Source: UBA1172 sp002457135
GTDB taxonomy: Bacteria > Pseudomonadota > Alphaproteobacteria > Puniceispirillales > UBA1172
Direction of reading: 5' to 3'
Length of the DNA stretch: 20,823 nt
NCBI GenBank assembly: GCA_965660935.1
Contig: CBFIBR010000030.1
Coordinates: 1 to 20,823, forward strand
Shown one piece after another: positions 7,290 to 15,013 of the stretch. Each line of letters begins with the position of its first letter. The stretch's first letter is position 1. The notes beneath the pieces were generated by a model. The model did no database searches, was not told where the DNA came from, and worked only from the letters and a program-made list of their open reading frames with translations. The position numbers and the translations under genes are program-made.

Positions 7290-9602
7290 ATGAGTGATCT
7301 CAAGACACACCTGACCAGCACGCATTGGGGCAGCTATGAAGCTGTCACCAGGGACGGGAAATTGCAGGGCCTGAACGCCTTCAGCCGTGATCAGGACCCC
7401 TCGCCCATCGGGCAGGGGATACTTGACACGATTGATCACACCACCCGCATCAAAACGCCCATGGTCCGGCAAGGCTGGCTTGAGGACAAGAAAGCGGGCC
7501 GGACCCCGTCCGGTAAAAACCGCGGCAAGGAAGCCTTCGTTTCGATCAGCTGGGATGAGGCCATCGCCATTGCCGGGGATGAGCTGGGGCGCGTTATCAC
7601 CAACCATGGCAATAACGCCATCTATGCCGGGTCCTATGGCTGGGCCAGTGCAGGCCGCTTTCACCATGCGCAGAGCCAGATTCACCGTTTCCTCAACACC
7701 ATTGGTGGCTACACGAAATCAGTCAATACCTACAGTTTCGCCGCCGCCGAGGTGATTTTTCCCCATATCCTCGGGCATTTTCGCCAGTTTGTTTATCAGC
7801 AGACCAGCTGGCCATCGATCATCGAGAACGCTGAGCTGTTCGTCGCCTTTGGCGGTATCCCCATCAAGAACGCCCAGATCGGGCAGGGCGGGATTGGCGA
7901 GCATCGGCAACGGCAATGGATGCAGGACGCACACGCCAACGGGGTCGAGTTCGTCAATATCTCACCCATAAAGAATGACGCGATTGACGATATCAACGCT
8001 GAATGGCTGGCCATCAGGCCGAACAGTGACACCGCCATGATGCTGGCCCTGTGCCATGTGCTGATTGACGAAAACCTGCATGATCAGGTTTTCCTTGATC
8101 GCTATACCACCGGGTTTGATCAGGTTGCGGCCTATATCACCGGTGCTGCTGACGGCCAGCCGAAAACGCCTGAATGGGCTGCCGGTCTGTGTGATATTCC
8201 GGCCGCGTCCATCCGGCAACTGGCCCGGCGGATGGCATCTAAGCGGACGATGATCTGCACCAGCTGGTCATTGAGCCGTCAGGCCTATGGTGAACAGCCG
8301 CTCTGGGCCGGGGTGACACTGGCCGCGATGCTTGGCCAGATCGGCCTGCCGGGCGGGGGTTTTGGCTTTGGTTATTCGGCGGTCCATACCATCGGTAATC
8401 TGGCCAACCGGTACAAGATTATGGCCCTGCCCCAGGGCCAGAACAGGGTGACTGATTTTATCCCGGTGGCGCGGGTTGCGGATATGCTGCTCAACCCCGG
8501 GGGTGATTTTCAATTCAACGGCCAGGACCTGACCTATCCCGATATTCGCATTGTCTACTGGGCTGGCGGCAACCCGTTCCACCATCATCAGGACCTCAAC
8601 CGCCTGATGACAGCGTGGCAGAAACCCGACACCGTGATCGTTCATGAATGGTGCTGGAATGCCCTGGCCAAGAACGCTGATATTGTTCTGCCCTGCACCA
8701 CCAACCTTGAACGTTCCGATATCGGCATGTCCCCCCTTGATCATTACGTCATTTCCATGGAACAGGCGATCAACCCTGTTGGCGAAAGCCGCAATGATTA
8801 TGACATTCTGGCCGCGATCAGCCGCCATATGGGGGTAGAGGACAGCTTTACCGAGGGCCGCAGCGATGAGGACTGGCAACGTCATCTTTATGACCAGACC
8901 CGTCAGCAGATGGCTGATGATGGCTTTGATCTGCCGGATTATGAGGAATTCAGGCAGAAAAAATGGTTCGAGCTGGCCACTGAAAGCCGCCCGAAAATCC
9001 TGTTTGAAGATTTCAGGCTTGATCCTGAGGCGAACCCCCTCAACACCCCCAGCGGCAAGATTGAGCTTTATTCCAAAACCATCGAAGGCTTTGGCTATGA
9101 TGATGTTCCGCCGCATGCCAGCTGGATGGAACCGCAGGAATGGCTCGGCAGCCCCGATGCCGGCTACCCGCTGCATCTGCTCTGCAACCAGCCCAGAACA
9201 AAGCTGCACTCACAACTGGATCACGGCATTATCAGCCGTCAGGCCAAGATCAAGGGCCATGAGGGGGTCAGCCTCCACCCTGATGATGCCTCGGCACGCG
9301 GTATTTCCGATGGTGACAGGGTGCGGGTTTTCAATGGCCGGGGATCGTGCCTCTGCGGGGCCATTGTCTCCGACCAGATCAGGCCTGGCGTTGCCCTGAT
9401 CCCGACCGGGGCGTGGTTTGATCCGGGCGATGATCAGATCAGTTGCAAGCATGGCAACCCCAATGTCCTGACCTCGGATCGCGGCACGTCACGGCTGGCG
9501 CAAGGCCCCGCCGCGCATTCCTGCCTGGTTGAGATCGAAAAATGGCAAGGGGAGGACCCTGCCGTCACCGCGTTTGTTCCGCCCCCGATTATTGAGCAAT
9601 AG
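7290..9602 (+). CDS. molybdopterin-dependent oxidoreductase, DMSO-reductase family, BisC (biotin/methionine sulfoxide reductase)-like
   Basis: A 770-residue catalytic subunit of the bis-MGD molybdoenzyme family. There is no N-terminal CxxCxxxC cluster for a 4Fe-4S centre and no twin-arginine signal, so it should be cytosolic, like E. coli BisC (similar length) and unlike periplasmic TorA or DorA. AGSYGWASAGRFHHAQ (113-128) contains the probable serine molybdenum ligand Ser120, as in the DMSO/TMAO/biotin-sulfoxide reductase subgroup. VYWAGGNPFHHHQDLNR and the C-terminal LLCNQPRTKLHSQLDHG are MGD-binding segments. Expected activity is reduction of an S- or N-oxide such as biotin or methionine sulfoxide; the substrate is not decidable here. 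It is followed after 80 nt by the hydratase-like gene on the same strand. Confidence 0.92.
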   Translation: MSDLKTHLTSTHWGSYEAVTRDGKLQGLNAFSRDQDPSPIGQGILDTIDHTTRIKTPMVRQGWLEDKKAGRTPSGKNRGKEAFVSISWDEAIAIAGDELGRVITNHGNNAIYAGSYGWASAGRFHHAQSQIHRFLNTIGGYTKSVNTYSFAAAEVIFPHILGHFRQFVYQQTSWPSIIENAELFVAFGGIPIKNAQIGQGGIGEHRQRQWMQDAHANGVEFVNISPIKNDAIDDINAEWLAIRPNSDTAMMLALCHVLIDENLHDQVFLDRYTTGFDQVAAYITGAADGQPKTPEWAAGLCDIPAASIRQLARRMASKRTMICTSWSLSRQAYGEQPLWAGVTLAAMLGQIGLPGGGFGFGYSAVHTIGNLANRYKIMALPQGQNRVTDFIPVARVADMLLNPGGDFQFNGQDLTYPDIRIVYWAGGNPFHHHQDLNRLMTAWQKPDTVIVHEWCWNALAKNADIVLPCTTNLERSDIGMSPLDHYVISMEQAINPVGESRNDYDILAAISRHMGVEDSFTEGRSDEDWQRHLYDQTRQQMADDGFDLPDYEEFRQKKWFELATESRPKILFEDFRLDPEANPLNTPSGKIELYSKTIEGFGYDDVPPHASWMEPQEWLGSPDAGYPLHLLCNQPRTKLHSQLDHGIISRQAKIKGHEGVSLHPDDASARGISDGDRVRVFNGRGSCLCGAIVSDQIRPGVALIPTGAWFDPGDDQISCKHGNPNVLTSDRGTSRLAQGPAAHSCLVEIEKWQGEDPAVTAFVPPPIIEQ

Positions 9603-9682
9603 GGGGCTAGGGAAGAGGGGGGCAGAGTAGAGGCCTCCGTCACCGTAGCGGCACTATCATTGGGTTTTAAAGCCGGAGCATG

Positions 9683-10450
9683 ATGACACCATCAATCCAT
9701 GACATCCCCGAATTGGCCATTCGCCAATTGCAGGACTACCGCAATGTGAACCCGGGAACCTGTTTTGCCGACCCTGATTTCAGCCTGGACGTGGAGACAG
9801 CGTATCATCTGCAAGACGCTGTCACGGCGCTCAGGTTAAGCGATGGTGAGACCGTGATCGGCTATAAGGTGGGTTGCACCGGGCCGGGGACAACCGCGCA
9901 ATTCGGGATGAACGGGCCGATCAGGGGAACGCTGTTTGCTGATGAAGTCCGGCAAAACGGGGCCGCTGTAGACCCGGGTCAATTCTGCCAGCTCGCGGTA
10001 GAGGCCGAAATGGCCATCAAGATTGGCCCTGACGGAACCATCGCGGCGGCTTTCCCGATCATTGAGCTGCATAACTTTGTCTTCAGGGCTGAGAAAAAGA
10101 CCCTCGCCGAACTGATCGGGAACAACGGCATCAACGCGGGAATAGTCCTGCCCGACCCTGAATGGCAGCGCTCAACCTCATTTATCTCGCAGGCAGGGGA
10201 GCTGGCCTTGCACGTCAATGATGTGGAACTGGATTGTGGCAAGCTCTGGCCAAAAGCCGATGGGCCTGAGGCATCGCTCAACTGGTTGCGCAATCATCTG
10301 GACGGGTTTGATCGCTCACCCGTGCCGGGCCAGATTATTCTAGCAGGGACTAATCTGGGCCTTTATCCGGTTCAGCCGGGGGACAGGGTGGCCGTGGTTC
10401 TAGATGGTCAGCCTGAAGTGCGTTGCACCATTGGGCCATCTTCCCCCTAA
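9683..10450 (+). CDS. 2-keto-4-pentenoate hydratase / fumarylacetoacetate-hydrolase-fold protein (MhpD-like)
   Basis: A 255-residue member of the MhpD/HpaH/DmpE branch of the FAH superfamily. The N-terminal part has VIGYKVGCTGPGTTAQFG (58-75) and a substrate-loop region NGPIRGTLF. The divalent-metal ligands are probably Glu107 and Glu109 in AVEAEM together with Glu128 in IIELHNF, matching the spacing in MhpD. The family adds water to 2-hydroxypenta-2,4-dienoates or decarboxylates related oxo-acids during aromatic catabolism. No ring-cleavage dioxygenase or aldolase is nearby, so the actual reaction is open. Two ATGs are adjacent at 9680 and 9683; GGAG at 9675-9678 favours the second. It overlaps the convergent AhpD-like gene by 4 nt at the stop codons. 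Confidence 0.85.
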   Translation: MTPSIHDIPELAIRQLQDYRNVNPGTCFADPDFSLDVETAYHLQDAVTALRLSDGETVIGYKVGCTGPGTTAQFGMNGPIRGTLFADEVRQNGAAVDPGQFCQLAVEAEMAIKIGPDGTIAAAFPIIELHNFVFRAEKKTLAELIGNNGINAGIVLPDPEWQRSTSFISQAGELALHVNDVELDCGKLWPKADGPEASLNWLRNHLDGFDRSPVPGQIILAGTNLGLYPVQPGDRVAVVLDGQPEVRCTIGPSSP

Positions 10451-11019
10451 AGGTCGGTGTCACGCTTGTTGGCTTTGGTCCAGGCAAACTGCTGGTATTT
10501 CTCATCCGATGGTGTTTTCGCCAGATGATTGACATAGTTGCTGATCGTCTTCTGGGCCGTGCCGACAATGATCTCAAGGATGTTTTTATGGGTGAAGCCG
10601 GCGGCAAGGAAAGCTGAGACATCCTCATCCTCGACAAAACCCCGGTTGCGCACCACCAGCAATGTAAATGTTCTCAATGCTTCCAGCCGTACAGTCGGCA
10701 GTGGGGTTTCATCCCTGAGCGCGGTGCTGATCGCGTCATCAACCCCCATCATCCTCGCCATGAACGTATGGGCAGGGACACAGAACGTGCATTCGTTTTC
10801 CACATTGATGGTCTGCCAGACGACGGTTTTTTCATCATTGTTCAGGGTCGTTGCGCTGAACAGCTCATGCAGTCTGGTATAGGCCTCAAGCGCCTGGGGG
10901 GATTCGGCCAGAACGGCGTAAAACCCGTTGCGCCCCGTGGTTTCGAGCAAATGCTTGAACAGCGGCCTGCTGGCCTCAGGCACTGTGTCCAGATCGTGAT
11001 GTGCAAACCCGTTTGTCAT
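10447..11019 (-). CDS. carboxymuconolactone-decarboxylase-like / AhpD-like thiol peroxidase
   Basis: A 190-residue protein of the AhpD / CMD superfamily. The segment ENECTFCVPAH carries the complete AhpD active-site pattern: Glu76, Cys77, Cys80 and His84. The redox-active form is therefore favoured over a decarboxylase. The helical body around it is typical, including LEAYTRLHELF and the repeat-like C-terminal half with ILEIIVGTAQKTISNYVNHL. It should act in the cytosol in peroxide reduction or as a thiol partner. The ATG at 11019 is preferred because the GGGG run of AAGGGG ends 10 nt before it, whereas the ATG at 11028 lies only 1 nt from that site. It follows an OsmC gene by about 41 nt on the same strand, which suggests a shared anti-oxidant operon. 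Confidence 0.85.
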   Translation of the reverse strand: MTNGFAHHDLDTVPEASRPLFKHLLETTGRNGFYAVLAESPQALEAYTRLHELFSATTLNNDEKTVVWQTINVENECTFCVPAHTFMARMMGVDDAISTALRDETPLPTVRLEALRTFTLLVVRNRGFVEDEDVSAFLAAGFTHKNILEIIVGTAQKTISNYVNHLAKTPSDEKYQQFAWTKANKRDTDL

Positions 11020-11060
11020 TTTATGCATTCCCCTTGTTGAAGATGATCAATGCTGGTGCA

Positions 11061-11579
11061 TCAACCCGATGCTGGACCGATCCTGTTGACCCGAAGGTTC
11101 ACCGAAACCGGACGGGTCAGATCATCCAGCACGGGGCAGTGTTGATCAACCACGATTTGCAGTTGTTCCAGTTCTTCCTCGCTTGCCCGGGTTTCCAGAT
11201 GGACCTCACCTTCGATGCTGGTGAACCCGGATGGCACGTTTTTATCGAGGGACATGAACCCCCGCAGGTCCTGGGTGCCGGTGAGCGTGACCGAGATTTT
11301 ATCAATCGTGATCCCCATATCCTCGGCATAGATCCGCCACGTTGTTTCCTGACACGCTGCCAGCGCCGCCAGAACAAGCTCACTCGGTTTAGGCCCCTTG
11401 TTGGTTCCCGTGAACCCATAGGGCTGGTCCGAAACAATAACATGATCGCGCATCGAAATTCTGGTGTGGAATCCCCCCTGATTAACGCTTTCCACAACAA
11501 CGGATATCGGGTTGATTGCTGTCCCGTCCCTGATTTTGGCTTGTGTCTGTTTCAGCAATCCCTGTTTCACTTCATCCAT
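11061..11579 (-). CDS. OsmC-family peroxiredoxin-like protein
   Basis: A 172-residue OsmC/Ohr-family protein with the two conserved active-site cysteines: Cys76 in ALAACQETT and Cys148 in DQHCPVLD. The fold's signature TGTNKGPKPSELVLAALAAC (57-76) is intact. Members reduce organic hydroperoxides as cytosolic dimers, taking electrons from lipoylated or other dithiol partners. The downstream AhpD-like gene could be such a partner (inference). The ATG at 11579 has a GGGGG ribosome-binding site 9 nt upstream. The promoter should lie in the 172-nt gap shared with the divergent methyltransferase gene. No OhrR-type regulator is present in the window. Confidence 0.9.
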   Translation of the reverse strand: MDEVKQGLLKQTQAKIRDGTAINPISVVVESVNQGGFHTRISMRDHVIVSDQPYGFTGTNKGPKPSELVLAALAACQETTWRIYAEDMGITIDKISVTLTGTQDLRGFMSLDKNVPSGFTSIEGEVHLETRASEEELEQLQIVVDQHCPVLDDLTRPVSVNLRVNRIGPASG

Positions 11580-11660
11580 GACATAATGCCCCCTTCTCGC
11601 AGTAATGGTGCCTCAATCGGTGACGATTCAATGAAATCACTGATCCATCATGAATATAAG

Positions 11661-11690
11661 AGAAATCTAATATTAGCGGATTTCTTTTTT
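11661..11690 (+). terminator. intrinsic-terminator-like hairpin in the leader of the methyltransferase gene
   Basis: AGAAATC (11661-11667) pairs perfectly with GATTTCT (11679-11685), and a run of six T ends the element at 11690. No plus-strand gene lies upstream, since the OsmC gene diverges from here, and the methyltransferase start codon is about 60 nt downstream. It may act as an attenuator in that gene's leader. The stem is AT-rich and therefore weak, and I recognise no SAM- or SAH-riboswitch consensus around it. Confidence 0.35.
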
Positions 11691-11751
11691 CGTCTGCCTC
11701 AAAACCTGGTGTAGGATTGGCTGTATTTTCAGGGTGGGTTAAGGGTTTTTC

Positions 11752-12684
11752 ATGATACGTTACGAGCATTTTATGGCACGCCTTGCCGCCCATGAGACCA
11801 TCATGATTGATGGCGGAACAGGAACCGAGGTTGAACGCCGCGGTGTCCCCCAGCTCCCCAACGCCTGGAATGGTGGCGGCGCGCTCAGCCATCCCGATAT
11901 TCTGAGGAAAATCCACATGGATTACATCGGGGAGGGGGCTGAAATTGTCATTTCCAACACGTTTGCAACCGCAAGGCATCTGATACGGGAGGCAGGCTGC
12001 CCCGAGCTGTTTGAAGATTACAATCGTTGCGGTGTCGAACTCGCGGTTGAGGCGAGGGAAATCACCGGCAGGGATAATGTTCTGGTTGCGGGCGGCATCT
12101 CGCACTGGTCGTTTACAGGGCATCTGCCTGACCTCGCAGACCTGAAAGAAGGGGTCGAAGAGCAATCCATCATCATGAAAAACGCCGGTGCCGACCTGAT
12201 CATGCTCGAAATGATGATTGAAATCCCGCGCATGCTTGCCGTGCTGGAAGGGTGCAGGGCTAGCGGCCTGCCTGTCTGGGTCGGGCTGTCATGTGAGCGG
12301 GATGATGACGGGATGATGAGGCTCCTATCCGGTGAACGTGACGTTGGCGGGAGCATCAGTTTCAGTCAAGGCGAGCCCTTGCAACAGGCCATCCAGGCGC
12401 TTGACGGGCAGGATATTCCCCTGCTCAGCATCATGCATACCGATGTCAATGATATTGCTGATTGCCTTGATATCGTTGATCAGCACTGGAATGGCTATGT
12501 CGGTGTTTATGCCCATTCCGGCACCATGATCAAAGGCCAATGGACGTTCAATGACACGATTTCACCCGAAGGCTACGCCGAATACAGCCGGTCATGGCTG
12601 AACCGTAAAATTGATATCATCGGCGGGTGTTGCGGCATCCGGCCTGATCATATCTGTCATTTGCGTGAAATCATGCCGAAATGA
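11752..12684 (+). CDS. homocysteine S-methyltransferase family protein, variant zinc site
   Basis: A 310-residue TIM-barrel protein of the MetH-N/BHMT/MmuM family. It begins with the expected IMIDGGTGTEVERRG (17-31), contains EIVISNTFAT (64-73) and ends with the hallmark GGCCGI (291-296), whose Cys293 and Cys294 bind zinc. The third zinc cysteine, normally in a GxNC strand, appears to be replaced by His229 in LLSIMHTDVND. Canonical members move a methyl group to homocysteine; with a changed site this one may use another thiol or donor (inference). AAGGG at 11741-11745 sits 6 nt before the ATG. It is a lone gene, divergent from the OsmC operon, with no other methionine-cycle gene in the window. 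Confidence 0.87.
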   Translation: MIRYEHFMARLAAHETIMIDGGTGTEVERRGVPQLPNAWNGGGALSHPDILRKIHMDYIGEGAEIVISNTFATARHLIREAGCPELFEDYNRCGVELAVEAREITGRDNVLVAGGISHWSFTGHLPDLADLKEGVEEQSIIMKNAGADLIMLEMMIEIPRMLAVLEGCRASGLPVWVGLSCERDDDGMMRLLSGERDVGGSISFSQGEPLQQAIQALDGQDIPLLSIMHTDVNDIADCLDIVDQHWNGYVGVYAHSGTMIKGQWTFNDTISPEGYAEYSRSWLNRKIDIIGGCCGIRPDHICHLREIMPK

Positions 12685-12924
12685 TCACGTCAGTGCCTTG
12701 GCCGGGTACCTGTTGTTAATTCACGCTAAATTCCTTTTCCTCTTTGCTATGGGATAGGCCGTGTTATGATATGGCCACTGGCCTTTGATGGTCGGACATG
12801 CATTGGACAGGCCGCGATTCCATGACCTTTTGGGTGGAAGGCTGCCCGATCAGATCTTTTTGTGTTGCACCCTTTATTTTTGGTTACTGGCATTGAAGAG
12901 GAGCATTATCCGATTCCTGAACAA
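12685..12924. other. 240-nt gap between convergent methyltransferase and cyclase genes
   Basis: This convergent gap is AT-richer than the genes to its left. It contains GGCC-rich partial inverted repeats around 12755-12775 but no hairpin followed by a T-tract that I would call a terminator. A 49-codon open frame (12788-12937) overlaps the cyclase stop and lacks a ribosome-binding site, so I do not call it. Confidence 0.3.
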
Positions 12925-14109
12925 TCACGCCAGATAGGTCGTAAGCTTGCCTTTGCCTTTCATGACAACATCTTGCTTGCTCGCCTTAAGATCAATTTTG
13001 CCTTCCACCATGCTGTAGGTTTTCTCGGAGAGGTGAATTTTTCCAGGCTCACCGTACGATTCAAGGCGAGAAGCTGTATTGATGGTGTCGCCCCAGACAT
13101 CAAAGGCAAATTTCGATTTACCTATCACGCCGGATACAGCCGGGCCTGAATTAATGCCTATCCTCAGCCTGATGGGATTGCCCTCATTATCGGTAAAGTC
13201 AGCAGCAACCCGGTGAAGTTCGAGGGCAAGATGGCAAAGGATGGTCGCATGATCCTCTCGATGTTCAGGCAACCCGGCTACCACCATGTAGCTGTCCCCG
13301 ATGGTCTTGATTTTCTCCACCTCAAACCGGTCCACCAGATCGTCGAAACGTGAAAACATATCATTCAAGAGGCCAACCACTTCATCGGCTGAGACTTTTT
13401 CTGAAAATGAAGTGAAGTTGACAATATCGGCCATCATCACGCTTATATCCGGGTTTTCCAGAGCGATGGGTTTATCTGTACCCTTGAGGCGATCAGCAAT
13501 TTCCTTGGGCATGATGTTGTGGAGGAGTTTTTCTGATCGCTCGCGTTCCTCCACAAGAAATTTCGAATACAGCCCCATGGGAAGGCCCAATATCAACAGG
13601 GCGCCGAAAATGTTACTGAGGCCAAGCACCTGCACAGTAGCTTCCGGGAGCAGCACCATCGGCTCTGCCCCTCTCAGGGTCAGGTATGCGTAGCAGTAGA
13701 GAATGATAAAGCAGATGGCGATCGGGCATTTTATATCCAGCCGTAGAGGGACCGCCAGGAGCAGCACAGCAAGGTTGACATACCAGAGATAAAAGGCCGT
13801 ATCCCAACCGGTAAGAACAATGAAACCCGTGGCAGAACCAACACCGGCCAGACAGGCGATGATAACGCCAGTAGCGGCAAACCCATATGTATGTAGGCAA
13901 AAACCGACAGCAATAATCACGGCAAACATGAGCTCAACAGCAATGACAGTGAACCATGCCTCCACCGTCAGGAAGATGAGCAGGTCTCTCCCAAGCAAAC
14001 CGAAACCACCAGCTATAAAACCCAGCTGCATGGCTACAAACGCAGGTTTCCATGAGGCAGGATGTCGATCGCTTGGGGTTAGCAAGACTTTCTGAATGAA
14101 TTCAAACAT
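12925..14109 (-). CDS. membrane-anchored class III nucleotide cyclase, predicted adenylate cyclase
   Basis: A 394-residue protein. Residues about 23-180 form several hydrophobic helices, probably five or six. A charged linker with LLHNIMPKEIADRLK (195-209), typical of the transducer element before cyclase domains, follows. The catalytic domain fills 218-394. Metal-binding Asp228 (MMADIVNF) and Asp272 (KTIGDSY) are present. Adenine-recognising Lys268 and Asp337 (FDVWGD) and transition-state Asn344 and Arg348 (INTASRLES) are all there, so it should be active as a homodimer making cAMP. Its start has no strong ribosome-binding site. A PycTM-like membrane protein gene lies 241 nt upstream on the same strand. 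If the two work together, this would be a Pycsar-like arrangement, but known Pycsar cyclases make cCMP or cUMP and mostly lack such a membrane domain. Confidence 0.9.
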   Translation of the reverse strand: MFEFIQKVLLTPSDRHPASWKPAFVAMQLGFIAGGFGLLGRDLLIFLTVEAWFTVIAVELMFAVIIAVGFCLHTYGFAATGVIIACLAGVGSATGFIVLTGWDTAFYLWYVNLAVLLLAVPLRLDIKCPIAICFIILYCYAYLTLRGAEPMVLLPEATVQVLGLSNIFGALLILGLPMGLYSKFLVEERERSEKLLHNIMPKEIADRLKGTDKPIALENPDISVMMADIVNFTSFSEKVSADEVVGLLNDMFSRFDDLVDRFEVEKIKTIGDSYMVVAGLPEHREDHATILCHLALELHRVAADFTDNEGNPIRLRIGINSGPAVSGVIGKSKFAFDVWGDTINTASRLESYGEPGKIHLSEKTYSMVEGKIDLKASKQDVVMKGKGKLTTYLA

Positions 14110-14320
14110 TTGAACTCGACAAATTTTGTAAGTAATTGATCTTAAATATTCGATAGCCGATTTTCCACGTTATTATCGCTAAAGATTTCCACTCACCGAA
14201 TTCTAGAGTTAACCACAATTTAACAAGTCATGAAACTCTTCATCAACGTATATTCAAATTAATGTCGATTTATCACTTAAAGCACAAACCCTGTCTTGAT
14301 GGTTTTAACAAACTTACAAA
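14110..14320 (-). promoter_or_regulatory. AT-rich upstream region of the cyclase gene
   Basis: This gap is strongly AT-rich and lies directly upstream of the minus-strand cyclase start. It is long enough to hold an independent promoter, so cyclase expression need not depend on the effector-like gene. Several TTGTTA- and TAGAAT-like hexamers occur on the minus strand near 14205-14225, but the spacing is about 15 nt and the assignment is weak. I see no operator palindrome. Confidence 0.3.
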
Positions 14321-14347
14321 TGTGATGGGGAAATGGGGACTGGCGGA
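14321..14347 (-). repeat. tRNA-Thr 3'-end remnant, candidate distal attachment site
   Basis: This 27-nt segment matches 18987-19013 at 23 of 27 positions without gaps, in the same orientation. The first 13 nt are identical (TGTGATGGGGAAA), and the CTGGCGGA that encodes part of the tRNA acceptor and T-stem side also matches. The other copy spans the 3' terminus of the tRNA-Thr gene. A displaced tRNA 3' end in direct orientation is the usual footprint of integrase-mediated insertion. The mismatches suggest an old event. Confidence 0.5.
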
Positions 14348-14350
14348 TAT

Positions 14351-14881
14351 TCAAATCGCGCTGGAGAATAAGATGACAGATGCTGGGATAAGGCCTATGG
14401 CCGCCGTCAGGTAAGCTCGCTGAAGCATCAGGTATTTTTTCTTCAAACCAAGACCCATGTCGTAAAAGTCATTTAAAATTAATGTATACACTAGCTCGGG
14501 ATTTTCCATATTTCGCAGCATAATCTCATTGAAGGTGTTTTTATCAACGTTCAAGAAATGCATAAAATACAATGGATTATGCGTTTTATCCAACGTTTCT
14601 GTTTCAATTTTTGGCCCTAACCTTGGCATAACGACGAGCAATGACAACATCACGGAAATTGTCTCAACCAGACAGAAAACTGCAAAAGACACTTTTGCAA
14701 TCATGTTGTTTAAATCATTTATCGCCATGTTCGAAACTATGACGCTCAGCGCAACAAGGATAATACCCATCAGCATGTTAGCCTTCTGGTCAGCGAGAAT
14801 TGTTAATTGAACCTGCTTGGCGTGGGCATTGCGCAACATGCCGATAGCTTCTTTATCAATTGTGCCGAATGAGTCAGGCAT
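14351..14881 (-). CDS. Pycsar-effector-like membrane protein (DUF5706 / PycTM type)
   Basis: A 176-residue protein with an N-terminal amphipathic region, the motif TILADQKANMLMGI (27-40) leading into a first membrane helix (about 36-52), a second at 64-86 and a third at 156-174. The cytosolic segment between helices 2 and 3 contains HNPLYFMHFLNVDKNTF (101-117) and NDFYDMGLGLKKKYLMLQRAY (a span at 137-157). These match, by eye, the DUF5706 family that includes the PycTM effectors, which bind a cyclic pyrimidine nucleotide and damage the membrane during phage infection. A TTG start 15 nt further upstream is possible; neither start has a good ribosome-binding site. The nucleotide cyclase downstream on the same strand could be its partner. 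Many DUF5706 proteins are orphans of unknown role. Confidence 0.75.
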   Translation of the reverse strand: MPDSFGTIDKEAIGMLRNAHAKQVQLTILADQKANMLMGIILVALSVIVSNMAINDLNNMIAKVSFAVFCLVETISVMLSLLVVMPRLGPKIETETLDKTHNPLYFMHFLNVDKNTFNEIMLRNMENPELVYTLILNDFYDMGLGLKKKYLMLQRAYLTAAIGLIPASVILFSSAI

Positions 14882-15013
14882 TATCAAACCAACCAAAAAA
14901 ATTATTTTACGACATAATTTTATACATATCCAGCAGGCGCCTTCAATAGCGCCTGCCGAACTTTAGATTTGATTACCGCAAAACGAATGTTCACACGGAT
15001 ATTGATGACATAA

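Noticed and set aside
9680..10450. Part of an aromatic meta-cleavage operon
   Set aside because: No ring-cleavage dioxygenase, hydrolase, aldolase or dehydrogenase of such a pathway lies nearby.
11580..11751. A SAM or SAH riboswitch upstream of the methyltransferase gene
   Set aside because: Apart from the weak terminator-like hairpin I cannot match any conserved core of these riboswitch classes; a covariance-model search would settle it.
12788..12937. A 49-codon plus-strand frame before the cyclase stop
   Set aside because: It has no ribosome-binding site, overlaps the cyclase 3' end and its composition does not look like a real protein.
12925..14109. A guanylate cyclase or a cytidylate/uridylate cyclase
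   Set aside because: Lys268 and Asp337 occupy the two base-recognition positions in the adenylate cyclase pattern; guanylate cyclases have Glu and Cys there. Direct assay would be decisive.
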